Of a DNA stretch of 20,648 nt, positions 8,433-17,459 are shown in pieces; position 1 is the stretch's first letter; the number at the start of each line of letters is the position of its first letter. The stretch is from Saccoglossus kowalevskii. Taxonomy: Eukaryota; Hemichordata; Enteropneusta; Harrimaniidae. Location of the stretch: contig NW_003143810.1 of the NCBI RefSeq assembly GCF_000003605.2, forward strand, positions 48,968 to 69,615, given 5' to 3'. The notes under the pieces were generated by a model, which was not told the origin of the DNA, did no database searches, and was given only the letters and a program-made list of their open reading frames with translations. A program made the position numbers and the translations under genes.

Positions 8433-8546
8433 TCTGACCCAAATGAAAATGCTAACATAATCGCTGTGACACTTTTTGAATACCATGTACTTCCGATTTT
8501 AATGAAATTTGAGCGTGACAACATCAATCCTCTGAAAGTTAGATAG
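8433..8546 (+). CDS. Candidate short terminal exon, unrecognised product
   Basis: After a plausible acceptor (TACTCTCTCAG, ending 8432) an open frame of 37 codons reads SDPNENANIIAVTLFEYHVL and continues with PILMKFERDNINPL to a TAG at 8544-8546. The composition (charged ends, mixed hydrophobics, few Lys/Asn runs) looks more coding-like than the AT-rich surroundings. No homologue is recognised. A longer frame on the opposite strand (8728-8429) also exists, and one of the two or both may be chance. No upstream exon is identified. Confidence 0.22.
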   Translation, partial: SDPNENANIIAVTLFEYHVLPILMKFERDNINPLKVR

Positions 8547-8933
8547 ATACTGTGACGTAAAATGCGGGGTGAGGCCTTCAGGTGTTGGGAGCTTGTCTTC
8601 AATACAGGTCTAATAATAGACATCTCTGATCGCGTGCTTATCTTCTCCCTTCTCCTTTCTCCCCCGTCTGCTGCCACGGGGAGGGGATCGTTTGGTGAAA
8701 GTATATCACCATAACTGAGGCAGTGCAAAGAAGGAAATATACCGGTAACGAATACAATAAATCAAAACAACGCATTATATAAGGTTTCCTTCACTTAATA
8801 CATATAAGACGGGGTGATGTAACCAGAAAGGGATGGGGATATACAGTAAACAAATAAAACCTAAGGCCTGATCGATTCTGCAGGGAACACTCCACTTTCC
8901 GGTGGCAATGTACAATGTTGCGTTTCTTCGTAC
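8547..8933. other. Unassigned stretch
   Basis: No gene, RNA or repeat with clear edges is seen. A pyrimidine-rich run (CTTCTCCCTTCTCCTTTCTC) lies at about 8641-8660. Confidence 0.4.
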
Positions 8934-9126
8934 CTGGCACACTGTCAAAGCAGCTGCACTACAATTTAAACTCGTGCTATGTGTCCAGAGAGTATCGGCA
9001 ACTGCACTGCTATCTGCTGCTACAAGTAGCACCAGTACAACGGGAGCATTTCGGACGGTGAGCGTCAGTGGTTCCTGTTGATCAGCAGGAATTACTGCAC
9101 AGCACGCCACGTCTGCATTTGTATCC
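8934..9126 (-). CDS. Candidate internal exon, unrecognised product
   Basis: On the minus strand an acceptor-like CTGACTCCCTACACAG is followed by 193 bases open in one frame and then a donor-like CAG/GTACGA at about 8934-8930. The frame contains ACCAVIPADQQEPLTLTV and NAPVVLVLLVAADSSAVAD; the hydrophobic run could be a membrane segment. The frame stays open beyond both proposed splice sites (9155 to 8775), so the exon borders are only a suggestion. No family is recognised and no partner exon is seen. Confidence 0.2.
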
Positions 9127-9159
9127 CTGTGTAGGGAGTCAGGAATCGGCATCACAGGA

Positions 9160-9535
9160 TGTTACAGGGTCAAGTCAGGTCACCTTCCTGACTAAAGATT
9201 TTGACACTTGTCTCAACTTAAATACTACATCTAAATTATGGCCATGCAAACAATAAAATATATCAAACGAAATGTTTGGTTATCTCGAAACAGCAGACAA
9301 ATCAGTGTAAAGAGGGTGCCAATTTTGGTAGTGGAATAAACAACTCTTTATCCGAGCTCTACCAATTTAAAGTAGGAGACTAGGGTCAATGATGTCATAT
9401 CTATTTTCATTGCCAACAACGCTGAGCTCAGCAAATTCCAAGGTAATTCAGAATCATCATGCCACTGTCTGAGACATACCATTATGCCACAGGGGAGACA
9501 AGATGTATGTATCTCATATTTTGCTGACAACACAC
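9160..9535. other. Unassigned stretch
   Basis: AT-rich sequence without a recognisable gene or structured repeat. Confidence 0.4.
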
Positions 9536-9571
9536 ATAATAATAATAACTAATAATAATAATAACTTTATT
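9536..9571 (-). repeat. LINE-C 3' tail: poly(A) signal and ATT microsatellite
   Basis: On the minus strand AATAAA (9571-9566) is followed directly by an imperfect (TTA/ATT) run to 9536. This forms the 3' terminus of the element. Confidence 0.75.
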
Positions 9572-9630
9572 GACATTATTCATTTTGAATAGAACATAGT
9601 CAAACACTATTCTAAGAAACAAAACAAAAA

Positions 9631-9651
9631 TAACAACAACAACAACAACAA
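9631..9651. repeat. (AAC)n microsatellite
   Basis: Uninterrupted AAC repeats within the LINE-C 3' region. On the element strand they are (TTG)n. Confidence 0.9.
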
Positions 9652-9797
9652 AAGAGATGAAAATGGTTTAGAAAATGGCACTTTCGTTAATATAAATTGC
9701 CAGTTCTATATGTATGTTGCCCATAATATATATAAACTTTGCTTCATTATCTAACATATGAAATTATGATTTGAGGTTTGTGCTGATTGAAATAACC

Positions 9798-10180
9798 TCA
9801 TTCTTGCTTCTTTGTGTTGTGACAATCAATCAGAAAGTGAAATTCATCCTCAACTTTATTAGTACCACAACTTTCACACATTCTATCATCCGCTTTTGTT
9901 TTTGGTCTTGTATGACGACCTTTCTCTATCATTAAATTATGATCACCAATTCCGAGTTTGCATATTCTATAAATTGGATTTTTAATTTTTGTCAAGTACT
10001 GCTCTGTTTTAAATTCTTTCTTGAATTTACTGTAAGTTCTTAATTTATTATTTTCCTCAGATTTAGATTGTTCTGAATTAATTGCTTTTCTCCACAAATC
10101 TACATAACTGACTTCTATTAGATCACTTATGTGATGTATGCTTTTCTTGGTCTCTTTCCAATAATTATTAATTTCACTTT
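9798..10180 (-). pseudogene. LINE-C ORF2 C-terminal domain with zinc-knuckle motif
   Basis: The frame contains NKLRTYSKFKKEFKTEQYL, IKNPIYRICKLGIGDHNL, IEKGRHTRPK and then DRMCESCGTNKVEDEFHF leading to LIDCHN. The pattern C-x2-C-x9-H-x4-C (nucleotides about 9878-9822) is the C-terminal cysteine/histidine motif found after RT in many LINE ORF2 proteins. The usual continuation after the Cys is recognisable in another frame (LDNEAKFIYIMGNIHIELAI, about 9755-9695), so a frameshift near 9800 ends the open frame early. The 5' part of ORF2 is absent. The family is probably similar to LINE-A, an inference from the shared style of motifs. Confidence 0.85.
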
Positions 10181-10192
10181 CGCCTATTACAC

Positions 10193-10205
10193 ATATATAT
10201 ATATA
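10193..10205. repeat. (AT)n microsatellite
   Basis: A short AT dinucleotide run at the 5' border of LINE-C. Confidence 0.85.
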
Positions 10206-10770
10206 CACAATTATTACTATTATACACAATCATGTGACTGTATCAGCAGTCTAAAAATAAACATGTACAATGGGTTGTTGCAAAGTATCCAAACATGTGT
10301 GCTTTTCATTCACACAGTCTGACAGGGCTCTGTACTTTTCACTTACAATTTATGTCACAACACTATTGCACACTGCAGTCGATACACAGGTCGTTGCGTT
10401 GTCGTCGAAACCCAGGAAAAGTTAGTAAAAACATTGAGATTCTTGATACATTCTACTTGCACCAGTGTGAACAATTCATGTGGCTTCGTCAACAGGCTAT
10501 GCTGTTACCGGTAACACCTGAGCGGAGCGAGACGACTGACTACTCGATGCAGTCACCAATAATGGTTACAGCGGGTGTATACAAGTAATATTATTGTGAT
10601 TGTTTCCTTGATAAGCTTTGTGTGATGTGTACAATAGTGCAAAAGGTTGTATTTTCATTTTAAAATAGTCGCCACATATCACAAGACACGTGGCTGGGTA
10701 TGTTTGCTCTGAGGTACGGTATACACGTACAACTTTGGTTTCGACGGAACAAAAAAAAACAGTATGTGTT
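10206..10770. other. Unassigned stretch
   Basis: No recognisable gene. A plus-strand open frame (10295-10588) contains VSKNIEILDTFYLHQCEQF but has no known match and no supporting splice context. Confidence 0.35.
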
Positions 10771-10772
10771 CG

Positions 10773-11360
10773 CACTTCCTGCCAGGCGTCGCTGGTAAGT
10801 TCATTTTCAATGAGCTACTTTGGCCTCCCCGTTTCTCGTTTTACTGCTTCACATGTACTATGTTAATATTTACTGAATTCGTATACCTTTAATTTATTTA
10901 TTGGCTTTATGCTGTGCCACTCCTCCAGAAACATAACCACTTGACTACCCTTAGCTTCTTCCGTCTATCTTTCCGTTGTTTGATCTTTATCGGCGATGAC
11001 ATGTTCTCTAGTTGTGAGACGAATTTGGTGTACAATACATCAAAGAAAACTGATAAAATGTTCCATTGTAATTATGCTGCGATCGCAACAAAAATGCACA
11101 CTCCGACATAGCGACTCCCGAAAAATGTGCTCCTTAGCAGTGGTGGCGGCACCGAGGGCGGAGGGGGCGATGGCCCACCCGAAATCCTCGAAATCCAACA
11201 AGTGGCGTTGAGTTACTGTGTTGTTCAAAATGTTTGAATAAAAATATATGGTCACCGAACTAAATGTTCCACAAAACAACTTTTTAAAGCGCGATGGTCG
11301 TCGTGCTGCGCATGTGCGACATTTGTGTTGATAAACATTTATTTTCCCATAATCCAATGC
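10773..11360. promoter_or_regulatory. Weak promoter-like region
   Basis: This segment is less AT-rich than its surroundings and CpG-bearing in parts. It contains an ETS-like CACTTCCTG (10773-10781), a strong donor-like CTG/GTAAGT (GT at 10795-10796) on the plus strand, a CG-rich block at 11133-11215, an NRF1-like TGCGCATGTGCG (11307-11318) and a CCAAT box (11354-11358). Together these could mark a promoter with a noncoding first exon, but no linked coding exon is found. The short motifs may be chance. Confidence 0.2.
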
Positions 11361-11569
11361 GCTCTTCTGTGCTCTTCAAATGTAAATAGGTTTTATGCTA
11401 TGAAAAAGTGAAGACCTTGAGCGTAAATTTTGTTCTTTGGTACAACGTCATTTTTGTTTGATTATCTAACGTTTTTAGATTCACGTGCTGCAAGTTACAG
11501 AGCACATACCTAAGCGGCCGTCCCCCATCCTAATTTAGCCTAGAGATTTTGCGTGTCAAGATCGCGAAA
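11361..11569. other. Unassigned stretch
   Basis: No gene seen. A single CACGTG occurs at 11483-11488. Confidence 0.35.
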
Positions 11570-11660
11570 CTATCCGTTTTTACCGTGACGCAATCTGGGA
11601 AGTTTCCTGTACTCTCTAAAATTTGACAATGCCACTAGCCCAAGATGGACTTCCTGTTCA

Positions 11661-11727
11661 TACGCGTCTTTGAATGTCACGTCAACTATACGTAAAAACA
11701 CACGCTCGAACTTGACAATAATCACTT
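11661..11727 (-). repeat. Dispersed repeat copy 1, coding-like on the minus strand
   Basis: The block CTCGAACTTGACAATAATCA and about 45 bases before it are related to 12961-13035. On the minus strand it lies in a 73-codon frame starting with ATG at 11791 and encodes VIIVKFERVF followed by DVTFKD. Copy 2 encodes NIVRFESVF and then IKDVL at the same place. Similarity at both DNA and protein level suggests a common repeat family or an old transposon coding segment. Confidence 0.5.
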
Positions 11728-11734
11728 TCAGACA

Positions 11735-12700
11735 ACTAAGCAAATAAATGGAAATACCAGTTACATCACTCATGAAGATTGATAGCTGCATTTAGTGTTC
11801 ATATCTATGCAATGTAAAATCATATCGCTGCTGCAGTCGGCGACGTATGAAAGATTATTTTATTTATACGGCTCTCATGGCACGGGCAACTAATTGACTT
11901 TTTTACTGGGTATGCTGGACTGTATATAACAGTCAGACACTGTCAAGTAAGTAAGTACTAGTAAACAGTCCCGGACATAGTCAATATGGGAGTCTGAATC
12001 AGTTAGACCCTGAAGATAGTGTCATCACACAGTATTCCATTAATGAACGAAATTCACATAACAAATAATCGAATCCAATAAGTTGACTATCCCTAATATT
12101 GCTAAATCGCCAGTTGTGAATTTTGTTAGAATTCCCGCATGAAGATACACAGATAGAGAAAATACATCATAGTAGCAAGGACAAATATTGATTTCTTTTG
12201 TCCAGGTTATATAATAAATTGCATTTTTGTTAGTGTACCTTTATGTATTAAAATATGTACACATTATATCTAATTGGTGGTGGGAATTGCCAAGACAGTT
12301 TATAAAATGTGAACAAATATGTTCGTAAATAACACTGACTGCGAAATACGCCCTCGAGAAGTGTTACGTGATGCAATATTTATAGTATTGCAATTTCTTT
12401 CAATTGTAATTAGTTGTATTGCAATGCATTAGTAATAATTTATATATATATATACATTTCTTTATTTTATTATTGAGAATGAGTTATACATTTGTTTCAT
12501 ACTATAATTTATCTACATTGGAAAAATTGTTATGGTGATTATTAATTTCAATAAACAATACAACTATCAACTATCCTTTGCAACTCCAATAAGATCATTA
12601 ATTACAGTATATCACTAAGCAGTATAAAAAATACATGATACAAAGCCCATAAATCATGTCCTTCATTGTAATTCATAAGGATTTGTGTAGTTTTGGGGCT
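11735..12700. other. Unassigned AT-rich stretch
   Basis: No gene recognised. It includes GACTGT-ATATA-ACAGTC at 11918-11934, a small perfect inverted repeat around a TATA-like core, and a TA run at 12441-12454. Confidence 0.4.
12441..12454. repeat. (TA)n microsatellite
   Basis: Seven uninterrupted TA dinucleotides. Confidence 0.9.
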
Positions 12701-12706
12701 CACTGG

Positions 12707-13033
12707 TCACTGCGTTTCCCGGAATCTGGCCAATATCGAGGTAAATAGTTTCTCACCCCCTTGGTTATTGTCACCGATTTTTTGTTCCCGGAGAGATTCA
12801 CATCCCAAATTTTGGGCGACTCTAAATAAAAATACATGTAGTCTATCTAACCGCGGGAAAAATTGGGCGAAAAATCGTTTGTTTTTGGGCCTCGACCTTT
12901 TCTCGCTCGGAAATACAAGGGCGATAAGGCAGTATCCCAAAAAGGAATTTCTAGTGTTCAGCACGTCTTTAATTGTATCAATAATGTTCACGTTGACGTA
13001 TGTAAAGACACTCTCGAACCTGACAATATTCAC
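12707..13033 (-). pseudogene. Unrecognised open frame containing dispersed repeat copy 2
   Basis: A 108-codon minus-strand frame, long for this AT-rich region, with no ATG at its start (the first codon after the upstream stop is GTG), so it is not an intact gene. It reads NIVRFESVF near the start, a basic stretch SEKRSRPKNKRFF in the middle and LGCESLREQKIGDNNQGGEK near the end. The first 25 codons correspond to the repeat copy at 11661-11727. The middle DNA (12760-12930) is richer in G and C than its flanks. It may be a fragment of an unidentified transposon or host exon. No family is recognised. Confidence 0.3.
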
Positions 13034-13035
13034 TT
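12961..13035 (-). repeat. Dispersed repeat copy 2
   Basis: Shares TGTTCA, CACGT, GTAAA-ACAC and CTCGAACCTGACAATATTCA with 11661-11727 in the same orientation, with an insertion of about 10 bases near its start. Confidence 0.5.
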
Positions 13036-13039
13036 AATG

Positions 13040-14190
13040 TAATGTGTGATATGTGGCAATGATAGGCATATTTTCACATGACTTTGAACTAATGTGTATG
13101 TGTTTGTGTCAGTTGACCATAATCTCATTCACCTGCATTTCTACAATCGGGTTTTGGTTTGTACTGATTCTTCGTGGAACTATATTTTCTACTTCAAATA
13201 GAGTTGATTTATATTTGACAACAGTTTAGATGTCGAGAGAAAACGAATGAATAGTTAACCGTTGACTGATATTGTCTGAATCACACGGTTCAGGTGTCGC
13301 ATCTCAACCTACGTTTCATCATTCGATATAGAGTAGTCCAACCTTGAAAAGTTATCCCCACTTCCTCTATAATAAAAAAGTACAAAATTATTCAAACCAT
13401 TCCCTTATATTGGAATGGCGTATTTCAGATCAATTCTTTACACTTCCCTGTATACTGAATGGCTGACGCATTTTAGCAACATTGTTTCTACTTATGTGAT
13501 TTTTCTGTTATTATTTTAGGAGTTGAGATTCAGTAAGTGTCATAATTTCAAGCTATGTTATACATAAATGTGTATATATGGGGCAACTACTAAACTGCAT
13601 TTATGGAAATGATGTTTCCTATAATGCATTTTTCTGAATTTGGATGACATATGTTCAATCACAAATGTACATACGACTATCTACATTAACGTTCCTGCAA
13701 AGCATATACAAGTAGTTTACAAAGATGCATGATCTAAGTCTAGTCTACGTTCAGTTAAATTATATTCCTATTTTTTTTAAATGATTGAGATTTACTTTAA
13801 CATGAACATAGAATAAATCGTATTGTCTTTATTAGTTGCCCAAGTTTAAAGTGACAGACAACGAGTTAAACTGATGTGGTTATTATATTAAAATTGGCTG
13901 AGATAATTCAATTTATAATATTTCTTCCTATTTTCATGAGTTTAAACCAAATCTTGTTACACGGCGTACCTTTAATCTGTGAAAATGCTCAGGCAAAGGG
14001 TTAATGATATAATATAATAAATACAGTAAACTAATCCTAATATTTGTGTTTCAGTGTGTTCATTGATATTAGGTTTCTGTTAAAAATATATTCGTTTTTG
14101 GGGACTTTCGTTTTTAATATTTAACTCTAGATTCGACAAGTTACTTGATTTGTAATATAATATATTTATTTTATAATATATATAATCTAA
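13040..14190. other. Unassigned AT-rich stretch
   Basis: Read through for ORFs, inverted ends and tandem repeats; nothing supportable found. 14141-14190 is a near-pure AT tract. Confidence 0.4.
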
Positions 14191-14231
14191 TCACGTGACA
14201 TGAAACGCAAGACCTGATAAATACTACCAAA

Positions 14232-14388
14232 ATACCACCCGTATGTGTCGTGACTAATACAATAATTAACAGTGCAATGGTGAGTTTTAAATGACCCTAT
14301 AACATGTGACGCCGCGGTGTTACAAGATAACACGTGACATCTGCCCACATATCGCAGATTGTGTGTTGTCACAGCATACGGGTGTTAT
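14232..14388. repeat. 157 bp segment bounded by inverted repeats
   Basis: The left arm ATACCACCCGTATGTGTCGT (from 14232) and right arm GCATACGGGTGTTAT (ending 14388) pair as inverted repeats of 21-23 bp with a two-base indel and few mismatches. A CACGTG (14331-14336) lies inside and another lies 35 bp outside (14192-14197). It could be a short foldback/MITE element or a cruciform-forming regulatory site. No target duplication is clear. Confidence 0.5.
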
Positions 14389-14399
14389 ACAACTCATTT

Positions 14400-15042
14400 T
14401 GTGTAGAGGTACAATGAACCAAAGAATTCACTCCTGAGCGCGACTCAACATCCTCTGGATTTCAGCAGTGCATCATGGGAAATGTAATTCGCATGGCCTG
14501 TCCAGTTGTTTGTTTGGCACACAGCTGTTATCATTTCAATCGCAGGTGTTAATTCTGTGAGCTAACATCTTATGCTACACTGTGATCTTTGTTGAGCGCT
14601 CAAGGAAGCTCCATGATCTATTGCATGCTGTTTCCTTGGTTTGTTTCCCTCGTGGTCAAACACTATCCCTGTAAACAGTTGCGGTATTACTATGATCATA
14701 AAGGTGTTTCGCTTGTTCCCATAATAACAGCCAGTGTCTCGCCCAATATTTTACATACTATAAAAGCATAGTAGTATAACTTTTACAACGATTTATTTGC
14801 ACATATGTATATATTGCATTGTGACCAGGTCGTTTATATTTCCACAGTCCCTAATAAGCGGTCGGGCAAATAGTTTAGAACATATCACTTACATCATTGG
14901 CACAATGCTTACATCATAGCATACCTAGAGATTGAACAAATAGCTCAGAGTTAACACTTTGATTTTGCATAAACCCATGATTGACAGTCATTTTGAGCAG
15001 TCATTAACGACTGTTTGAATCATGCTTTCTTGTCGTTTTTAG
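14400..15042. other. Unassigned stretch upstream of the candidate exon
   Basis: No ORF recognised. GCATCATGGGAAATGTAATT at 14470-14489 resembles the ZNF143-type promoter motif, read on this strand. CTTACATCAT occurs twice around 14888 and 14909. Confidence 0.35.
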
Positions 15043-15145
15043 GCGAGAATTGATTGTGTACGACAAGAAATACCGTATCCCAAGAATTTTGATTGTTGAA
15101 AAGAATGATTTCGCGGAGCACCACGAATCGATGTACCACGCTTAA
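15043..15145 (+). CDS. Candidate terminal exon, possibly end of an ADP-ribosyltransferase (PARP) domain
   Basis: A good acceptor (TTTCTTGTCGTTTTTAG, ending 15042) is followed by 33 open codons and a TAA at 15143-15145. The exon reads RELIVYDKKYRIPRILIVEK and then NDFAEHHESMYHA. Codon use and residue mix look coding, unlike the flanks. The ELIVYD start followed by a P-x-x-L-I strand resembles the final catalytic strand of PARP-type ADP-ribosyltransferase domains, where a Glu in an EYIVYD-like segment is catalytic; in that reading the Glu is at 15047-15049. This is a short similarity from memory and could be coincidental. No upstream exon is visible, so the rest of the gene would lie beyond a long intron. 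A poly(A) signal is present about 510 bp downstream. Confidence 0.35.
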
Positions 15146-15324
15146 GCACATTAGCGTACTGGAATCCGGGGCCATCTTTTCTTTTATGCACCCGGAGCCG
15201 AGGTTTGAGTACTTAGCATAGTGAAATACTTGTTGCTTCGTTGGTTCTTATCCAGTATATTGCTGGTCAAAATAGTCACATTTTTAAATAGTGAGAGGAA
15301 CGTTGTTTTCTCTACTTGGATAAT

Positions 15325-15455
15325 TACGCGCGGATTTAGGGAGGCGCGCCAGCCCCCCCCCCCCTTTAGCCGCAAAAAAAGTTGACAAATCAATTGACAA
15401 ACCCAGCCCACGTCAATAGGAGCGCCCCCTAACTGGATTTCTGGATCTGCCAGTG
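15325..15455 (-). mobile_element. GC-rich MITE-like short repeat with C-tract
   Basis: Read on the minus strand from 15455 it begins CACTGGCAGATCCAGAAATC and reaches TTAGGGGGCGC. The other end, read on the plus strand from about 15325, has GCGGATTTAGGGAGGCGC. The ends are thus imperfect inverted repeats sharing TTAGGG-GGCGC. The centre holds a 12-base C tract (15353-15364). Short GC-rich repeats beginning CACTGGCGGATCCAG are, from general experience, common in marine invertebrate genomes; the family name is not known to me. The repeat sits in what would be the 3' untranslated region of the candidate exon. Confidence 0.5.
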
Positions 15456-15656
15456 ATAATTGAGAATAAGCTCTGAAAAAACAATTTAGTATTATCTAGA
15501 ACATAGAAACAGAGGGACTGTTTCAAACAATTAAGGAGTACTTTTCTAGTAAATGCTGAATAAGAATGCTGAACGAGTGTAAACGTTGCATTAATAATAT
15601 CATGGTAGGTAGAAGCCTACTCATAAATTAAAATACCCAGAATTTATTCATTTTGC

Positions 15657-15662
15657 AATAAA
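15657..15662 (+). terminator. AATAAA poly(A) signal, possible
   Basis: First AATAAA downstream of the candidate terminal exon. In AT-rich DNA this hexamer is frequent, so the link is weak. Confidence 0.25.
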
Positions 15663-16380
15663 ATGTACTCCAAGGCAATATAAGGATATTGACCTAAAAA
15701 AGTTGAGGGTCACCAGCTTTTTTCCGAGAAATTGATGGTTGTATTTTAGTGGAAAGTCGCCAGTTTGACACTATTATAACACTTTTCCCACAGGTCCTTA
15801 TGGCAGAGATATTAATGATGGAGTACTTTTTGCTGTTCTGGATTATTTAAAAAATCCGGGTTTAAAAAAATGTCAAAAACTGCATTTTTTTCTATGGAAT
15901 TGTTCCAAAAAGCTTAACTGTAACACACGAAATAATGCTATTTCATTTTACCATGGGACATTAACTTCATGATTGTACATAATAAACTACTGAAAATTGT
16001 TATGAATTGTTAATAATATTAAAGCGTCAGTCGACTGGATCTCCAATTCAGTAGAAGATTTCGTATTTCAATGGTGTGTCGTGCTGTACACTGAATTGCT
16101 ATTGGTAATTATTTGGTCCACCCAGCAAATTTGTAAATGGTGTCGTTTGTATATGATAAATGATTCTATTTTTAGAAGAAGAAAACTGACTGCATGTTTA
16201 TGAGATGCATTCATCATTAACACGAAAGTTAACCCTATTTTTTTAGCACATACATATGCGTCGCTGACGACGGTTTGCAATCATTTCATTCATTATTACA
16301 GCATCCGAACATGTATGGCTGCACTTCCCTCCACCGTCATTTCATACTCGTATAAATCAGTATATGTTCTCTCAAATTCA
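15663..16380. other. Unassigned stretch
   Basis: A plus-strand frame without ATG (about 15766-15970) contains GPYGRDINDGVLFAVLDYLK directly after an acceptor-like CTTTTCCCACAG. It may be a chance frame or a low-copy repeat. Nothing else is recognised. Confidence 0.3.
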
Positions 16381-16383
16381 CCA

Positions 16384-16545
16384 CTCAGGGCGCAAGTTCG
16401 GTTCATGACGAGCGTTCGGGCAGAAAATCACGACACGTGCCGAGTTTCGATCCCGAGCATCTAACGGGAACGAGGTCGATTTTTTTCGGCACGTGCCGAC
16501 TCGGACCCGACTATTCACACATACACGTTTCCACACGTGACGAGA
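16384..16545. repeat. GC-rich patch with three CACGTG sites, SINE-like features
   Basis: CACGTG occurs at 16434, 16490 and 16534. The middle one lies in a 14 bp perfect palindrome TCGGCACGTGCCGA (16486-16499). CACGTGCCGA followed by a CCCGA is repeated directly (16434 and 16490). GTTTCGATCCC at 16444-16454 fits an RNA polymerase III B box except at one position, followed later by a T run (16480-16486), which would suit a tRNA-derived SINE. No convincing A box was found, so the SINE reading is tentative. Confidence 0.35.
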
Positions 16546-16633
16546 TCTCTAACGTAAACGCCACTTAAGGCTCATTGAAAGTGTTATAAGAGGTTAACCG
16601 ATTTTAACGCTTTACCCTGTTTTACGTAAGTTT

Positions 16634-16635
16634 TA
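16634..16635. repeat. Left TA flank of the long-TIR transposon
   Basis: TA immediately before the terminal CAGCC; matched by TA at 17646-17647, the target duplication typical of Tc1/mariner-type insertion. Confidence 0.6.
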
Positions 16636-16797
16636 CAGCCAAAACAAGGTCAGCTTGGACGTTCAGTTGCGAGACGTAACGTAGCCAATGATACATTTTT
16701 AAAATAAAAATACAAAATAAACGCAATCAGAGGCGCCAACCACGCGCGTTGGTAGTAAATAGAACGCGTTGTGACACAGCCTCTTTCACTAACGCAA
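16636..16797 (+). repeat. Left long terminal inverted repeat
   Basis: Pairs with 17460-17645. The arms differ by point changes and at least two indels of about 10-25 bp, so the element is not recent. Confidence 0.8.
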
Positions 16798-17459
16798 TAT
16801 AATTATGCTATTTCCCAACGCACTTATATTTAATACATCGACGAAAAATACCACAAGAAAAATGTAAATCAGGCTTGTAATTACTAGTAACTCAACTCGA
16901 ACGCAATATTCATCTCTGAAAAAGTGGATAAATTCGAACCAGCCAGCTCATGACCGGAGACGTCCGCTCGTCTTCGTTGATAACTCGACAATTCGCCATA
17001 ATCGTGGTGGTGAACTGTTTAGCTGATTTTTTAAAAGATGGACATTCAATTCGTATTCATCCCAACTTATTTGAATATTCTTTCGGAAATTTGAGACATT
17101 GTTAAAAAAATCCTGTACATATATGTCTGATGTCAACTGATAATACGCAATTATCCAGCCAGTACTAGAAACTATTGCTGATAGTAAACATGTTTTGTAT
17201 TGGGAAGTTGTATACTTGAACGTATAGTCCCCGGGCGTGTAGTAGACGAGCTTAATCGTACTTTCACATGTTTTTCGTCTTAGCCTTGTCTTTTCGTCTT
17301 AACACTGTCGCAGTCCGCTTCATTGATTGTTTAGTTTGATAATTTATAAACATATATTCAGTGTGAGACTGTTGCTTTCAAGTTGTGTTAATACAAAGAT
17401 GATTTAAACTTGTCCCTTCCGTTACCAACGTATTCAATATAAGGGAATAGCATGTGTAT

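Larger units (their letters stand above)
9536..10190 (-). mobile_element. LINE-C: 5'-truncated 3' end of a non-LTR retrotransposon
   Basis: On the minus strand this is the C-terminal part of ORF2 (about 10180-9798), a 3' region, an AATAAA signal and an ATT microsatellite tail ending at 9536. That is a complete 3' terminus with 5' truncation, the normal outcome of target-primed reverse transcription. An AT dinucleotide run (10193-10205) borders the truncated 5' side. No target-site duplication could be defined because both borders are simple sequence. Confidence 0.8.

Noticed and set aside
8429-8728. 99-codon minus-strand open frame
   Set aside because: It has no recognisable motif or splice context. 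It overlaps the plus-strand exon candidate, so at most one is real, and neither is well supported.
10295-10588. 97-codon plus-strand frame as a gene
   Set aside because: It has no known match and no clear splice sites, and its first part looks like random translated sequence. It was left as unassigned DNA.
15184-15411. Minus-strand frame with a glycine run
   Set aside because: The glycines come from the C tract of the GC-rich MITE-like repeat at 15325-15455, and the frame is a by-product.
15766-15970. Acceptor-linked frame containing GPYGRDINDGVLFAVLDYLK
   Set aside because: It has no ATG, a second frame is open at the same acceptor, and the region reads like a noncoding repeat with T and A runs. 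It is kept only as a note in the stretch description.
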